DNA from: an uncultured Lachnospiraceae bacterium
GTDB lineage: Bacteria > Bacillota_A > Clostridia > Lachnospirales > Lachnospiraceae
DNA: 17,027 nt
NCBI GenBank assembly: GCA_900553635.1
Contig: USDU01000027.1
Coordinates: 1 to 17,027 of the forward strand
Reading direction: 5' to 3'
Shown here: one piece after another, positions 1 through 6,601 of the stretch
How the letters are laid out: each line of letters opens with the position of its first letter
Numbering within the stretch: the first letter of the stretch is position 1
Translations under genes and position numbers: made by a program
The notes under the pieces: generated by a model
What the model saw: only the letters and a program-made list of their open reading frames with translations
Database searches by the model: none
Told to the model about the DNA's origin: nothing

Positions 1-54
1 CCACATTTCCAGTGGTTTGTGGGTTCTAAAGCCCCGCCCCGTCCGTCCTTCTAT
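1..54 (+). repeat. Terminus of a repeated element, cut by the window edge
   Basis: Bases 28 to 54 closely match bases 3974 to 4000: a run of AAAGCCCCG, then a C-rich stretch containing CCCGTCCGTC, a short T-rich part and CTAT. The two stretches differ at only a few positions. Both copies sit directly after the stop codon of a minus-strand gene (DUF4340 gene here, dapB at 4004). Here the final CTA is itself the TAG stop of the DUF4340 gene. Upstream bases differ between the copies, so only the end is shared. The rest of this copy, if it exists, lies left of the window. A short CCAC/GTGG hairpin occurs at 1-15. Confidence 0.5.
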
Positions 55-623
55 TCCGCAGACTCGCTATCCCCCGATTCTTCCTCAACAGTCGCCTCAA
101 AATCACTTAAGCTACACGTAAAAGCCGTCGCCAGATAACTGTCGCAGGTATAGATATGATCACTTTCCGAAGTCATCACATACACATTTCCATCCGAAGC
201 CGTACTGCCGATAGAGACAGTAAGTTCCGTACCGTCATCGCGGATGATCCGGATCGTGACAGCCGGATCAGCAAGACTGTAAGCGCTTAAGTCCTCCGGC
301 GCTTCGCCCAGATCCCGGACAGCAGACAGCGGATTCAACCGATTCCACAGGGTCGCCAGAGCATCCTGATTCAGATCCATCTCCGGGTTATCCGGGCTGA
401 TCCAGGTCTCGCCATCATAGCTTAGATACAGGGTGCCATAGGAATTCGTGATCTCGGCTTCACTGATTTCCGCAGGCGCTACGCTTAAGACCTCGATTTC
501 TTCCGTGGTTTCGTCTTCCTCATGATTCCAGCCTGCCCGGCTAACCAGAACATAGACAAGAGCCAGGACAGCCAGGGCGGCTATCGCCGCCAGCAGCTTT
601 ACCTGTCTTTTCTTTTTCGTCAT
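51..623 (-). CDS. DUF4340 domain protein of a Gld-type ABC cassette
   Basis: A 190-residue membrane-anchored protein. A basic N-terminus is followed by one hydrophobic helix (about residues 8-27), then an acidic linker and an extracellular domain that resembles a single DUF4340 unit (about 55-178), ending in a Glu/Ser-rich tail. DUF4340 proteins accompany GldA/GldF/GldG-like ABC systems in many Firmicutes; their biochemical role is unknown. The ATG directly abuts the TAG stop of the upstream GldG-like gene with no gap, and GGAGG lies 9 nt before the ATG, so translation is probably coupled. I believe many DUF4340 proteins are longer, so this may be a short version; I cannot confirm truncation. 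It is the last gene of the cassette. Confidence 0.7.
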   Translation of the reverse strand: MTKKKRQVKLLAAIAALAVLALVYVLVSRAGWNHEEDETTEEIEVLSVAPAEISEAEITNSYGTLYLSYDGETWISPDNPEMDLNQDALATLWNRLNPLSAVRDLGEAPEDLSAYSLADPAVTIRIIRDDGTELTVSIGSTASDGNVYVMTSESDHIYTCDSYLATAFTCSLSDFEATVEEESGDSESAE

Positions 624-2252
624 CTACCGTTTCCTCCTTCCAAACCAGATAACGCCCCCTGTAATGAGCAGAAACAGCGGGAGCAGAATAATCGTCAGAA
701 TTCCCCAGAAAATAGCGCTGCCCGCACTTACCGTCAGGTATTCGGTACTCATACTTTTGGGCTCGATAGAAACGGTGTTTTCATGGTCTACCAACTGACT
801 CATCACATTCAGAAACATTGTGCTGTTGCCGCCGGATACCATACTGTCTACCTGTTCATCCAGCAGAGTCTCAGAAGAGAACACGATGAGTTTTGCTTCT
901 GTGTCTTCGTCAATGGTCTTGGTGACGACAGCACCCAGGTCAAAGGGCCCCGCAATATCGCCCTCCTCCTGATCGAGATTTTCAGATTCCAGGTTGGTCT
1001 TGGAATAAGACTTTGCCGATGTGGTCAGCAGGCTTTCATAAGTCAGATCTTCACTGATATCCGCAGCCTCCGTCATACCCTGAGCAAAGGCCAGTAACAC
1101 ATAACGGGAGCTTACGTCTGAGGTATATGCCGAGGACTGAATATCCGGCAGCAGATAATAGGGATAGTTTGGCAAATGATGCTGACTGTCGCCTTCCAGC
1201 ACCAGCCCGTCCGCCAAAGTAATTCCATAATCGCCCAGCAGACTGTCCAGATTCGGCGTATCCTTGTCTGTGTATCCAAGCAGCAGCACCATCTGTCCGC
1301 CCTGTTCCATATAGGCTTCCAGCTTATTTTTCTCATCCTCGGAAATATCGGAAATGGCCCCGTAGATAATAACAGCTTTTGCATCCTCCGGCACAGCCTC
1401 CTCCGTCAGCAGACTTAAGGATTTCAGTTCAATATTTTCCTTCTCAATGGACGAAGTGACCGTAGTACTCAGCTCTGCCTCATCATGGCCAGCCAGCGTA
1501 TAAACAACCGGCATATTCTCGGCGGTTACATAGGCAATGGCACTGGTGATCTGACCCTCACCGTCGAAGCTACTTAAAGAGCTACTGTAAGTGGAATAAT
1601 CCATACTATACTGATAAATATCATAGTAATCTACAGCCTTGGAACGGTTCTGGCCCACCACCAGCACGCTGTTTTCAGACAGATCTTCGCTGGTATACTG
1701 AGAGACAAAATTCGGGTAAAGCACCGGATCCTTCGTCTCTACTTTGATGCGGGAGGACAGTCCCGCATAGCGATCCAGCAATTCCTGTAAGGTGGCATCT
1801 TCACTGCCCTGCTGGGCAATCAGGTAGAGGGTGATATCCTCGTCCAGACCCTTCACAATCTCTGCCGTCTGATCTCCGGTAGTGAACAGCTTCTGGTCGC
1901 TGACATCGTATTTCAGGTACTGGGAGGGTAATTTTCCTGCTGTCAGGTTCACCAGCACGGCGGCCACACAGGCGAAAACCACCATGCTGGCGCGGTAGGT
2001 TCCGTGCTTTTTCTGCAGAAGCTGAACCGTCAGAAACAGAGCCAGGACAATGACCGTCATATAGTAAAGAATGCCGGTCAAATCAAACATACCCTGCACG
2101 AAATTAATGAACGGCTGATAGATACAAAGGGCGTTAAGAATGGACGCCAGAAGGCCACTGGCTCCGATAACGTTGGCAATACCGGATGCCATGTTCAGGA
2201 AGAACAGAACGCCGAAGGTCAGTACCGCCGCAATGACCTGGCTCTCCGTCAC
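624..2252 (-). CDS. GldG-like ABC auxiliary protein fused to the C-terminal helices of an ABC-2 permease
   Basis: 542 residues from a GTG. Residues 1-80 are hydrophobic and read as the last helices of an ABC-2/GldF-type permease. From about residue 82 the sequence changes to a GldG start (KKHGTYRASM), with one membrane helix (about 88-103), the motif DVSDQKLFTTGDQT, a large extracytoplasmic ABC_transp_aux-type domain, and a final helix (about 508-533) ending GRRKR. In related systems permease and GldG are normally separate genes. The GTG lies one codon after the TGA that ends the upstream fragment, in the same frame, and has no convincing Shine-Dalgarno. This is therefore more likely the 3' part of one interrupted gene than an independent gene. 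Reinitiation at TGA-GCA-GTG is possible. The system's substrate is unknown. Confidence 0.7.
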   Translation of the reverse strand: MTESQVIAAVLTFGVLFFLNMASGIANVIGASGLLASILNALCIYQPFINFVQGMFDLTGILYYMTVIVLALFLTVQLLQKKHGTYRASMVVFACVAAVLVNLTAGKLPSQYLKYDVSDQKLFTTGDQTAEIVKGLDEDITLYLIAQQGSEDATLQELLDRYAGLSSRIKVETKDPVLYPNFVSQYTSEDLSENSVLVVGQNRSKAVDYYDIYQYSMDYSTYSSSLSSFDGEGQITSAIAYVTAENMPVVYTLAGHDEAELSTTVTSSIEKENIELKSLSLLTEEAVPEDAKAVIIYGAISDISEDEKNKLEAYMEQGGQMVLLLGYTDKDTPNLDSLLGDYGITLADGLVLEGDSQHHLPNYPYYLLPDIQSSAYTSDVSSRYVLLAFAQGMTEAADISEDLTYESLLTTSAKSYSKTNLESENLDQEEGDIAGPFDLGAVVTKTIDEDTEAKLIVFSSETLLDEQVDSMVSGGNSTMFLNVMSQLVDHENTVSIEPKSMSTEYLTVSAGSAIFWGILTIILLPLFLLITGGVIWFGRRKR

Positions 2253-2255
2253 TGC

Positions 2256-2702
2256 TCACAGAAACAGTCCAATGGCCAGACAGGCTGCGCCAAATAGGGT
2301 GTAGCCCAGGATTGCTGTATACGCCATGGGCAATGAGACACTGCCAAATCGCAATAAGATCAACGGATACAGACACAGGATCGCCATGGGAATCAGAAAA
2401 ACAGTCACCATAGCCAGATATTTGCCCAGTACAATTTTCCAGAGAGAGACCGGCGCGGTCATCAGGAGCTGGTCGGTCTTCTGGCGCTTTTCCTCGGCCA
2501 TACTGCGCATAGTCATCACCGGTACGATAATCAACAGCACAAAATAAACAGAGGACAGGATAGCTCCGAATACCGGATAGCCGCCCACCAGGCAGTTGGC
2601 CACGTAGTACAGGCTGGTAACCGCCAGCAGTACAGCCATGAAGATATAGCCTGTCATGGAGGTCAGATACGCCCGCAGTTCTTTTTTGTAAATCGCACAC
2701 AT
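2256..2702 (-). pseudogene. N-terminal fragment of a GldF-like ABC-2 permease, ended by an in-frame TGA
   Basis: 148 residues: a short cytoplasmic start (MCAIYKKELRAYLTSMTGYI), then hydrophobic helices, with the cytoplasmic segment MRSMAEEKRQKTDQLLMTAP typical of ABC-2 permeases of the GldF type. The reading frame ends ...AIGLFL-TGA and continues in the same frame as A-V-T-E-S-Q-V-I-A-A-V, which reads as the continuation of the same permease. A single TCA-to-TGA change would explain the stop. The start is well supported: ATG one base after the ATPase TAA, with GGAGG 9 nt upstream. Without the downstream part the permease lacks its last helices and is probably non-functional. A sequencing error is the main alternative. 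Confidence 0.75.
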
Positions 2703-2703
2703 A

Positions 2704-3648
2704 TTACTTTTCCTCCTTTTCGTCTGATTTTGTTTCTTTCACAGAAAATTCTTCTGTTTTGCGTAGCTTTTTTCTCAGAGAAAATCTCTCTGTTTTTTCC
2801 TGTTCCTCTGTTGTCTTTGGATTTCCATTATTTTCCTCATTCGTCAATTCCAGGAATACATCCTCCAACGTTGCTGTCGTGGTCTTCACTTCCAGCCCCT
2901 TGACTTGCTTCAGAAGTTCTATGGCCTGCTCACAGGCTTCTTTGCTTCCACGCACCTGCAGTTCCATCGCGTCTGTGTGTTTCATGTAACTGCCCAGATT
3001 TTCCGGCGTATCGCTGGCCACCAGCTTTCCATTGGAAATAATCAGGACATGGTCGCAGATGCTGCTGATCTCCGAGAGAATGTGGGAGCTCAAAATAACC
3101 GTATGCTTCTGCCCAAGCCCGCGGATCAGCTCACGGATTTCAATGATCTGCTTTGGATCCAGACCCACCATGGGCTCATCCAGAATCAGCACCTCCGGAT
3201 CCCCAAGCAGCGCCTGAGCCAGTCCCACTCTCTGCTTATATCCTTTGGACAAATGACGAATCAACCGATTTTCCATATCTTTGATGCGTGTTTCATCCAT
3301 GACCCTCTCTATCTCCGTGCTGCGTTCGTTTTTCGGCACCTGTTTCAGCTCTGCTGCGAAACGCAGATATTCCAGGACAGTCATGTCCGGATAGAGAGGC
3401 GGAATCTCCGGCAGATATCCGATGCATTTTCGGGCCTCCATAGGCTCTTCCGCTACGTCGTACCCGTTTATAAGAATCTGCCCTTCCGTGAGAGCCAGAT
3501 AGCCGGTCATCATATTCATAGTAGTAGATTTTCCGGCTCCGTTGGGACCCAGGAATCCGTAGATCTGACCTTTTTGTACATGAAAATTCAGGTGATCGAC
3601 CGCAGTGTTTTTGCTGTAGCGTTTCACGAGATCTTTTACTTCAATCAA
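2704..3648 (-). CDS. ABC transporter ATPase (GldA-like / CcmA family)
   Basis: ATP-binding subunit of the Gld-type cassette, 314 residues from a TTG. Visible motifs: Walker A GPNGAGKST (34-42), Q-loop region LPEIPPLYP (79-87), signature LSKGYKQR (133-140), Walker B VLILDEP (153-159) and switch His189 in SSHILSE. The TTG at 3648 is preferred over an upstream in-frame TTG at 3699 because GGAGG lies 8 nt before it and the domain begins there (MIEVKDLVKRY). The C-terminus carries a charged tail after about residue 270 that includes a 12-residue tandem duplication (KTERFSLRK / KTEEFSVKE). The permease ATG follows the stop after one base. The operon has no clear promoter near this start, and a strong terminator lies just upstream. 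Confidence 0.9.
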   Translation of the reverse strand: MIEVKDLVKRYSKNTAVDHLNFHVQKGQIYGFLGPNGAGKSTTMNMMTGYLALTEGQILINGYDVAEEPMEARKCIGYLPEIPPLYPDMTVLEYLRFAAELKQVPKNERSTEIERVMDETRIKDMENRLIRHLSKGYKQRVGLAQALLGDPEVLILDEPMVGLDPKQIIEIRELIRGLGQKHTVILSSHILSEISSICDHVLIISNGKLVASDTPENLGSYMKHTDAMELQVRGSKEACEQAIELLKQVKGLEVKTTTATLEDVFLELTNEENNGNPKTTEEQEKTERFSLRKKLRKTEEFSVKETKSDEKEEK

Positions 3649-3700
3649 GATTGTTTCCTCCTTCTCCGTAATCGTCCGGCCCTTTTCTCTCTTCTGCAAT

Positions 3701-3757
3701 AAAAAAGAGGAGTATCCTCGGGCAGACGTATCTGTCTAAGGATATTCCTCTTTTGTG
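3701..3757 (-). terminator. Long bidirectional intrinsic terminator just upstream of the ABC ATPase gene
   Basis: Arms 3703-3718 and 3739-3754 pair over 16 bp with a single G-T wobble. An inner GCAGA/TCTGT stem encloses CGTA. On the minus strand the stem is followed by six T residues, and on the plus strand by TTTTGTGTTTTTT. It sits about 50 bp upstream of the ATPase start, with no obvious promoter between. It either ends transcription arriving from dapA-dapB or acts as a leader terminator for the ABC operon. Confidence 0.8.
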
Positions 3758-3802
3758 TTTTTTCTGAATGGATTCTGTGATTTTTAAGTGAAACTTTTGT
3801 GA

Positions 3803-3996
3803 ACACGAGCAAATGGACGAAAGTCCGGAGCGCCGTGCATCTTCAAAAACCAGGGTCGGGACTTTGTAGTTATCATTGTGTACAGCGTTTTAGCGGACAG
3901 TGTGTGACACCTGCGGACCTTGCGTCCGTGGGTGGCATACACTGTCAGATAAACGATGAACACAGATAACTACAAAGCCCCGTCCCGTCCGTCTTT
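3803..3996 (+). repeat. Structured element downstream of dapB: GAAA-capped stem plus very long hairpin (possible ORF-less HEARO/omega-RNA-like element)
   Basis: The left part folds as CACG/CGTG and GC/GC stems enclosing a GGAC-GAAA-GTCC tetraloop stem (about 3804-3837). It is followed by a hairpin with arms 3858-3918 and 3924-3981 around a CTTGC loop. The outer part GGGACTTTGTAGTTATC pairs almost perfectly with 3965-3981, and the inner part is imperfect. The element begins just after GTGA (3799-3802). From memory, HEARO RNAs insert after ATGA/GTGA and contain a GNRA-capped stem followed by CCGGA...CGC; that link is inference. Its right end recurs at bases 28-54. No protein is encoded inside. 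It also serves as a plausible strong terminator for dapB. Confidence 0.55.
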
Positions 3997-4003
3997 CTAT
4001 ACA

Positions 4004-4759
4004 CTAACCGATAACATCACTCATATCATACCGTCCTGCCGGTTTCCCCGCCAGGAATTTCGCCGCCTGAATCGCCCCTTTGCCGAAAACAGCGCGGGAG
4101 TAAGCGCGGTGCTCAAATGTGATGACTTCGTCAGTTCCCGCGAAGATCACGTCATGATCACCCACGATGGTGCCGCCACGAACAGCAGAGATACCGATTT
4201 CGCTGCTTTCGCGCTTCTTACGCTCCTGGCTTCTGTCATATACATAGTGATATGCTCCGTCAGATGCCTCATTGATGGCGTCTGCCAGTGCCAGTGCGGT
4301 GCCGCTGGGTGCGTCCAGCTTCTGGTTGTGGTGCTTCTCTACAATCTCGATATCAAAACCTGCTGCCGCCAGAGTCGGAGCTGCTTCCTTCAGAAGCTTC
4401 ATAAGCAGGTTGATACCCAGAGACATGTTGGCGGATTTCAGAACAGCCGTTTCTTTGGCTGCCTCTTCGACTTTCGCAAGCTGTTCCTCGGAAAGTCCGG
4501 TGGTGCAGAGAACAACCGGGGTTTTGGTCCGTACACAGTAGTCCAACAGTCCGTCCGCTGCCTTTGCGTTTGAGAAGTCGATAACTACGTCTGCCGGCAC
4601 ATCACACTCGTCAATGCTTGCGAATACCGGGTATTCATTTGCGATACCGGTATATCCGTCTACGCCTGCTGCTACCTCTGCCTCCGGATCCTCTTTCAGG
4701 AGTCCGGTCAGCATCTGTCCCATGCGGCCATTACAGCCGTGAAGTATAATTTTTGTCAT
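4004..4759 (-). CDS. dapB: 4-hydroxy-tetrahydrodipicolinate reductase
   Basis: Cytoplasmic NAD(P)H-dependent reductase of the diaminopimelate/lysine pathway, acting directly on the DapA product. 251 residues, normal family length. Visible features: N-terminal dinucleotide-binding loop GCNGRMG (8-14), CTTGLS (85-90), and the substrate-binding and catalytic block EKHHNQKLDAPSGTA (141-155), including the His pair 143/144 and Lys147. SAVRGGTIVGDH (191-202) is the second family signature. The gene starts 3 bp after the dapA stop; its Shine-Dalgarno (GAGG) lies inside the last codons of dapA. It is co-transcribed with dapA and so under the lysine riboswitch. The TAG stop is immediately followed by the structured repeat. 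Confidence 0.97.
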   Translation of the reverse strand: MTKIILHGCNGRMGQMLTGLLKEDPEAEVAAGVDGYTGIANEYPVFASIDECDVPADVVIDFSNAKAADGLLDYCVRTKTPVVLCTTGLSEEQLAKVEEAAKETAVLKSANMSLGINLLMKLLKEAAPTLAAAGFDIEIVEKHHNQKLDAPSGTALALADAINEASDGAYHYVYDRSQERKKRESSEIGISAVRGGTIVGDHDVIFAGTDEVITFEHRAYSRAVFGKGAIQAAKFLAGKPAGRYDMSDVIG

Positions 4760-4762
4760 TTG

Positions 4763-5653
4763 TTATTTTACCTCGATTCCAAAATCAATCATTGCCTGCT
4801 TTAACTGTGCCTGGTGCTCCGGCTCCATCTCGGTCAGCGGCATACGAAGGGGGCCAACCTGGAATCCCAGCTGGTTCAGGGCTGCCTTTACCGGGATCGG
4901 ATTCACCTCGCAGAACAGCTTATCGATAACCGGAATGGCCGCAAGCTGGATAGCAAGGCTGCCTGCCAGGTCGCCCTCCAGATACTGCATGACCATGTCG
5001 TGGGTCTGGCGGGGCGCTACATTGGAAAGTACAGAGATGACGCCATTTCCACCAAGGGAAAGGATCGGAACCACCTGATCGTCATTTCCGGAGTAGAGCT
5101 CGATGCATCCGTCTGCCAGCTGCATCAGCTTCGCTACCTGGGAAATATTTCCGCTTGCTTCCTTGATGCCAACGATATTCTTGACATTCTTTGCAAGAGC
5201 TACTGCGGTCTCCGGCTGGATGTTACATCCGGTACGGGACGGTACGTTGTACATGATAACCGGAAGGCTTACGGACTCTGCCACTGCGGTATAGTGAGCA
5301 ATCAGACCCTTCTGGGTCGCCTTATTATAATACGGAGTTACCACAAGCAGAGCGTCCGCGCCGTACTTTTCCGCTTCCTGCGACAGATAGATTGCGGTTT
5401 CGGTGCAGTTAGAGCCGGTGCCTGCGATGACCGGCACGCGCTTAGCGACATGCTCTACGGTAAAGCGGATAGCCTCCAGATGCTCCTCATGGCTCAGTGT
5501 GGATGACTCGCCGGTGGTTCCACAGATGACGATGGCATCGGTGCCATTTGCAATCTGGTAGTCCAGAAGCTCTGCAAGCTTCGGATAGTTAATCTCTCCA
5601 TTGTCAAAAAACGGTGTTACAATTGCTACTGCTGCTCCCTTAAAAATAGCCAT
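4763..5653 (-). CDS. dapA: 4-hydroxy-tetrahydrodipicolinate synthase
   Basis: Condenses pyruvate with aspartate semialdehyde, the first committed step of diaminopimelate and lysine synthesis; cytoplasmic TIM-barrel enzyme. 296 residues from the preferred start. Features: CGTTGES (44-50), catalytic-triad region with Tyr135 in MYNVPSRTG (134-142), substrate-binding Arg140, and Schiff-base Lys164 in GIKEASG. Two Met codons are possible. The one at 5653 (MAIFKG) is chosen because AGGAGGA lies 7 nt upstream, whereas the one at 5659 is almost on top of that site. First gene of the dapA-dapB operon, behind a lysine riboswitch. Confidence 0.97.
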   Translation of the reverse strand: MAIFKGAAVAIVTPFFDNGEINYPKLAELLDYQIANGTDAIVICGTTGESSTLSHEEHLEAIRFTVEHVAKRVPVIAGTGSNCTETAIYLSQEAEKYGADALLVVTPYYNKATQKGLIAHYTAVAESVSLPVIMYNVPSRTGCNIQPETAVALAKNVKNIVGIKEASGNISQVAKLMQLADGCIELYSGNDDQVVPILSLGGNGVISVLSNVAPRQTHDMVMQYLEGDLAGSLAIQLAAIPVIDKLFCEVNPIPVKAALNQLGFQVGPLRMPLTEMEPEHQAQLKQAMIDFGIEVK

Positions 5654-5685
5654 TTTCATTTCCTCCTGCTAGATGAAATAAGGTT

Positions 5686-5718
5686 TAAAAATGAGGCGTA
5701 CCTGTGAAGGCCCGCCCC
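5686..5718 (-). terminator. Expression-platform terminator of the lysine riboswitch
   Basis: On the minus strand GGGGCG (5718-5713) pairs with CGCCTC (5698-5693), with an inner CCT/AGG pair, followed by a T-rich run (5691-5687). It lies between the riboswitch aptamer and the dapA ribosome-binding site, the expected place for a lysine-induced transcription terminator. Confidence 0.75.
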
Positions 5719-5749
5719 AAAAGAATCGCATGTTCTGTTCTATTCCCCG

Positions 5750-5913
5750 GATAGCGCCCCATCAAAAACTGATGACAGTCATATCGTTCTTCACGGTATG
5801 CCCAAGAAACTACTCACAGGAAACAATCTCTTTCGGCGTCGCCCCCTTTCCCTCTTCTTCGTCTATGCCTGCCATATCCGAAAAGGTACTGATGGAAAAC
5901 GCAACCTCTATCT
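5750..5913 (-). promoter_or_regulatory. Lysine riboswitch (L box) of dapA-dapB
   Basis: Conserved L-box blocks can be read in order on the minus strand: GATAGAGGTTGCG at the 5' end, AGTACC, the GGGGGCGACGCCGAAAG block, a GGGCATACCG segment, GACTGTCATC, and GGGGCGCTATC at the 3' end. The terminal GATAG and CTATC pair to close the multi-helix junction. The length of about 160 nt fits the class. A promoter precedes it and a terminator follows it, so lysine binding should switch off dapA-dapB by premature termination. Confidence 0.92.
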
Positions 5914-5944
5914 TTCTTCCTATTAAATTATATGAATTATGTTC

Positions 5945-5973
5945 AGATTAGCACAGTGTGTATCGCTTGTCAA
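5945..5973 (-). promoter_or_regulatory. Promoter of the lysine riboswitch and dapA-dapB
   Basis: A perfect -35 box TTGACA (5973-5968) and a -10 box TAATCT (5950-5945) are separated by 17 bp, placing the transcription start about 25-30 nt before the riboswitch aptamer. Confidence 0.8.
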
Positions 5974-6024
5974 CGCTTTCCGGACATCTCGCAACATTTG
6001 TCCGTATAGCGGATACATCTGTCT

Positions 6025-6510
6025 TTACTTTAATGTATCAATGCAAAATACATCCTCTACACACGGATACAGCTCCTCATACATTCGGATACCGGTCAGC
6101 ATCAGCTCTGTATCGCCGTCTCCGGCTTCAATCAGGGCCTTCAGTTCTTCAATTGTCAGGATTCCCTTGTCGATCAGCCCCAGCACCTCATCCAGGATCA
6201 ATATGTCACAGCCGTCCGTCGTCAGCACTTTCCTGGCGAAATTCAGGCCGTTGCGGATATTCATGGCCTCTTCCTGCTGCTCCTCCGGCGACAGCGCCTC
6301 AAAATTCACATCGGATTTTTCAAAACAGAATACCTTAATCTCAGGCTCCAGACGCTTGATGAAATCAATACGTTCGCCAACCTTTCCCTTCAGGAACTGT
6401 ATAATAATGACGGATTTTCCTGCGCTGGCCCCGAAGATTCCCTGTCCAAGCGCCGCTGAAGTCTTACCCTTCCCGTTGCCGCAAAAGACAGTTACATGTG
6501 CTTTCCCCAT
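6025..6510 (-). CDS. cobO: Cob(I)alamin / cob(I)yrinic acid a,c-diamide adenosyltransferase (CobA/CobO type)
   Basis: ATP-dependent corrinoid adenosyltransferase that attaches the 5'-deoxyadenosyl group to reduced cobalt in corrinoid synthesis or salvage; cytoplasmic. 161 residues, slightly shorter than the roughly 175-200 usual for the family. Visible features: P-loop-like GNGKGKTSAALG (11-22), the nucleotide-site strand IIIQFLKG (34-41), and the Walker B-like block DILILDEVLG. No other corrinoid genes are nearby, so it may serve salvage. It has its own promoter between it and the upstream OB-fold gene. The ribosome-binding site is weak: GGGAG about 14 nt before the ATG. Confidence 0.88.
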   Translation of the reverse strand: MGKAHVTVFCGNGKGKTSAALGQGIFGASAGKSVIIIQFLKGKVGERIDFIKRLEPEIKVFCFEKSDVNFEALSPEEQQEEAMNIRNGLNFARKVLTTDGCDILILDEVLGLIDKGILTIEELKALIEAGDGDTELMLTGIRMYEELYPCVEDVFCIDTLK

Positions 6511-6567
6511 TTTTTATACGCTACTCCCTTCTAAAGCAATTCCGTATGCTACTCCATAATCAGGCTT

Positions 6568-6596
6568 ATCATACAACAAAACAGGAGGAAATGCAA
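6568..6596 (-). promoter_or_regulatory. Promoter of the adenosyltransferase gene
   Basis: TTGCAT (6596-6591) and TATGAT (6573-6568) are separated by 17 bp on the minus strand, about 58 bp upstream of the start codon and just after the stop of the OB-fold gene. Confidence 0.6.
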
Positions 6597-6601
6597 GCGT
6601 A

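Noticed and set aside
2250..2260. TGA recoding (selenocysteine or alternative code) at the permease stop
   Set aside because: The TGA replaces what looks like a Ser codon in a membrane helix end, no SECIS-like hairpin was recognised directly after it, and other genes in the window end in TGA.
2905..3702. 265-codon plus-strand open frame opposite the ABC ATPase
   Set aside because: Mirror of a gene with intact Walker A, signature and Walker B motifs.
3803..3840. Group II intron domain V or c-di-GMP-I riboswitch
   Set aside because: The GAAA-capped stem superficially resembles both, but the AGC triad and bulge of domain V and the conserved second hairpin and receptor of the GEMM aptamer are absent.
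3858..3981. Retron msd-like long hairpin
   Set aside because: A long hairpin alone is not enough: there is no reverse transcriptase gene nearby and no recognisable msr with a branching guanosine.
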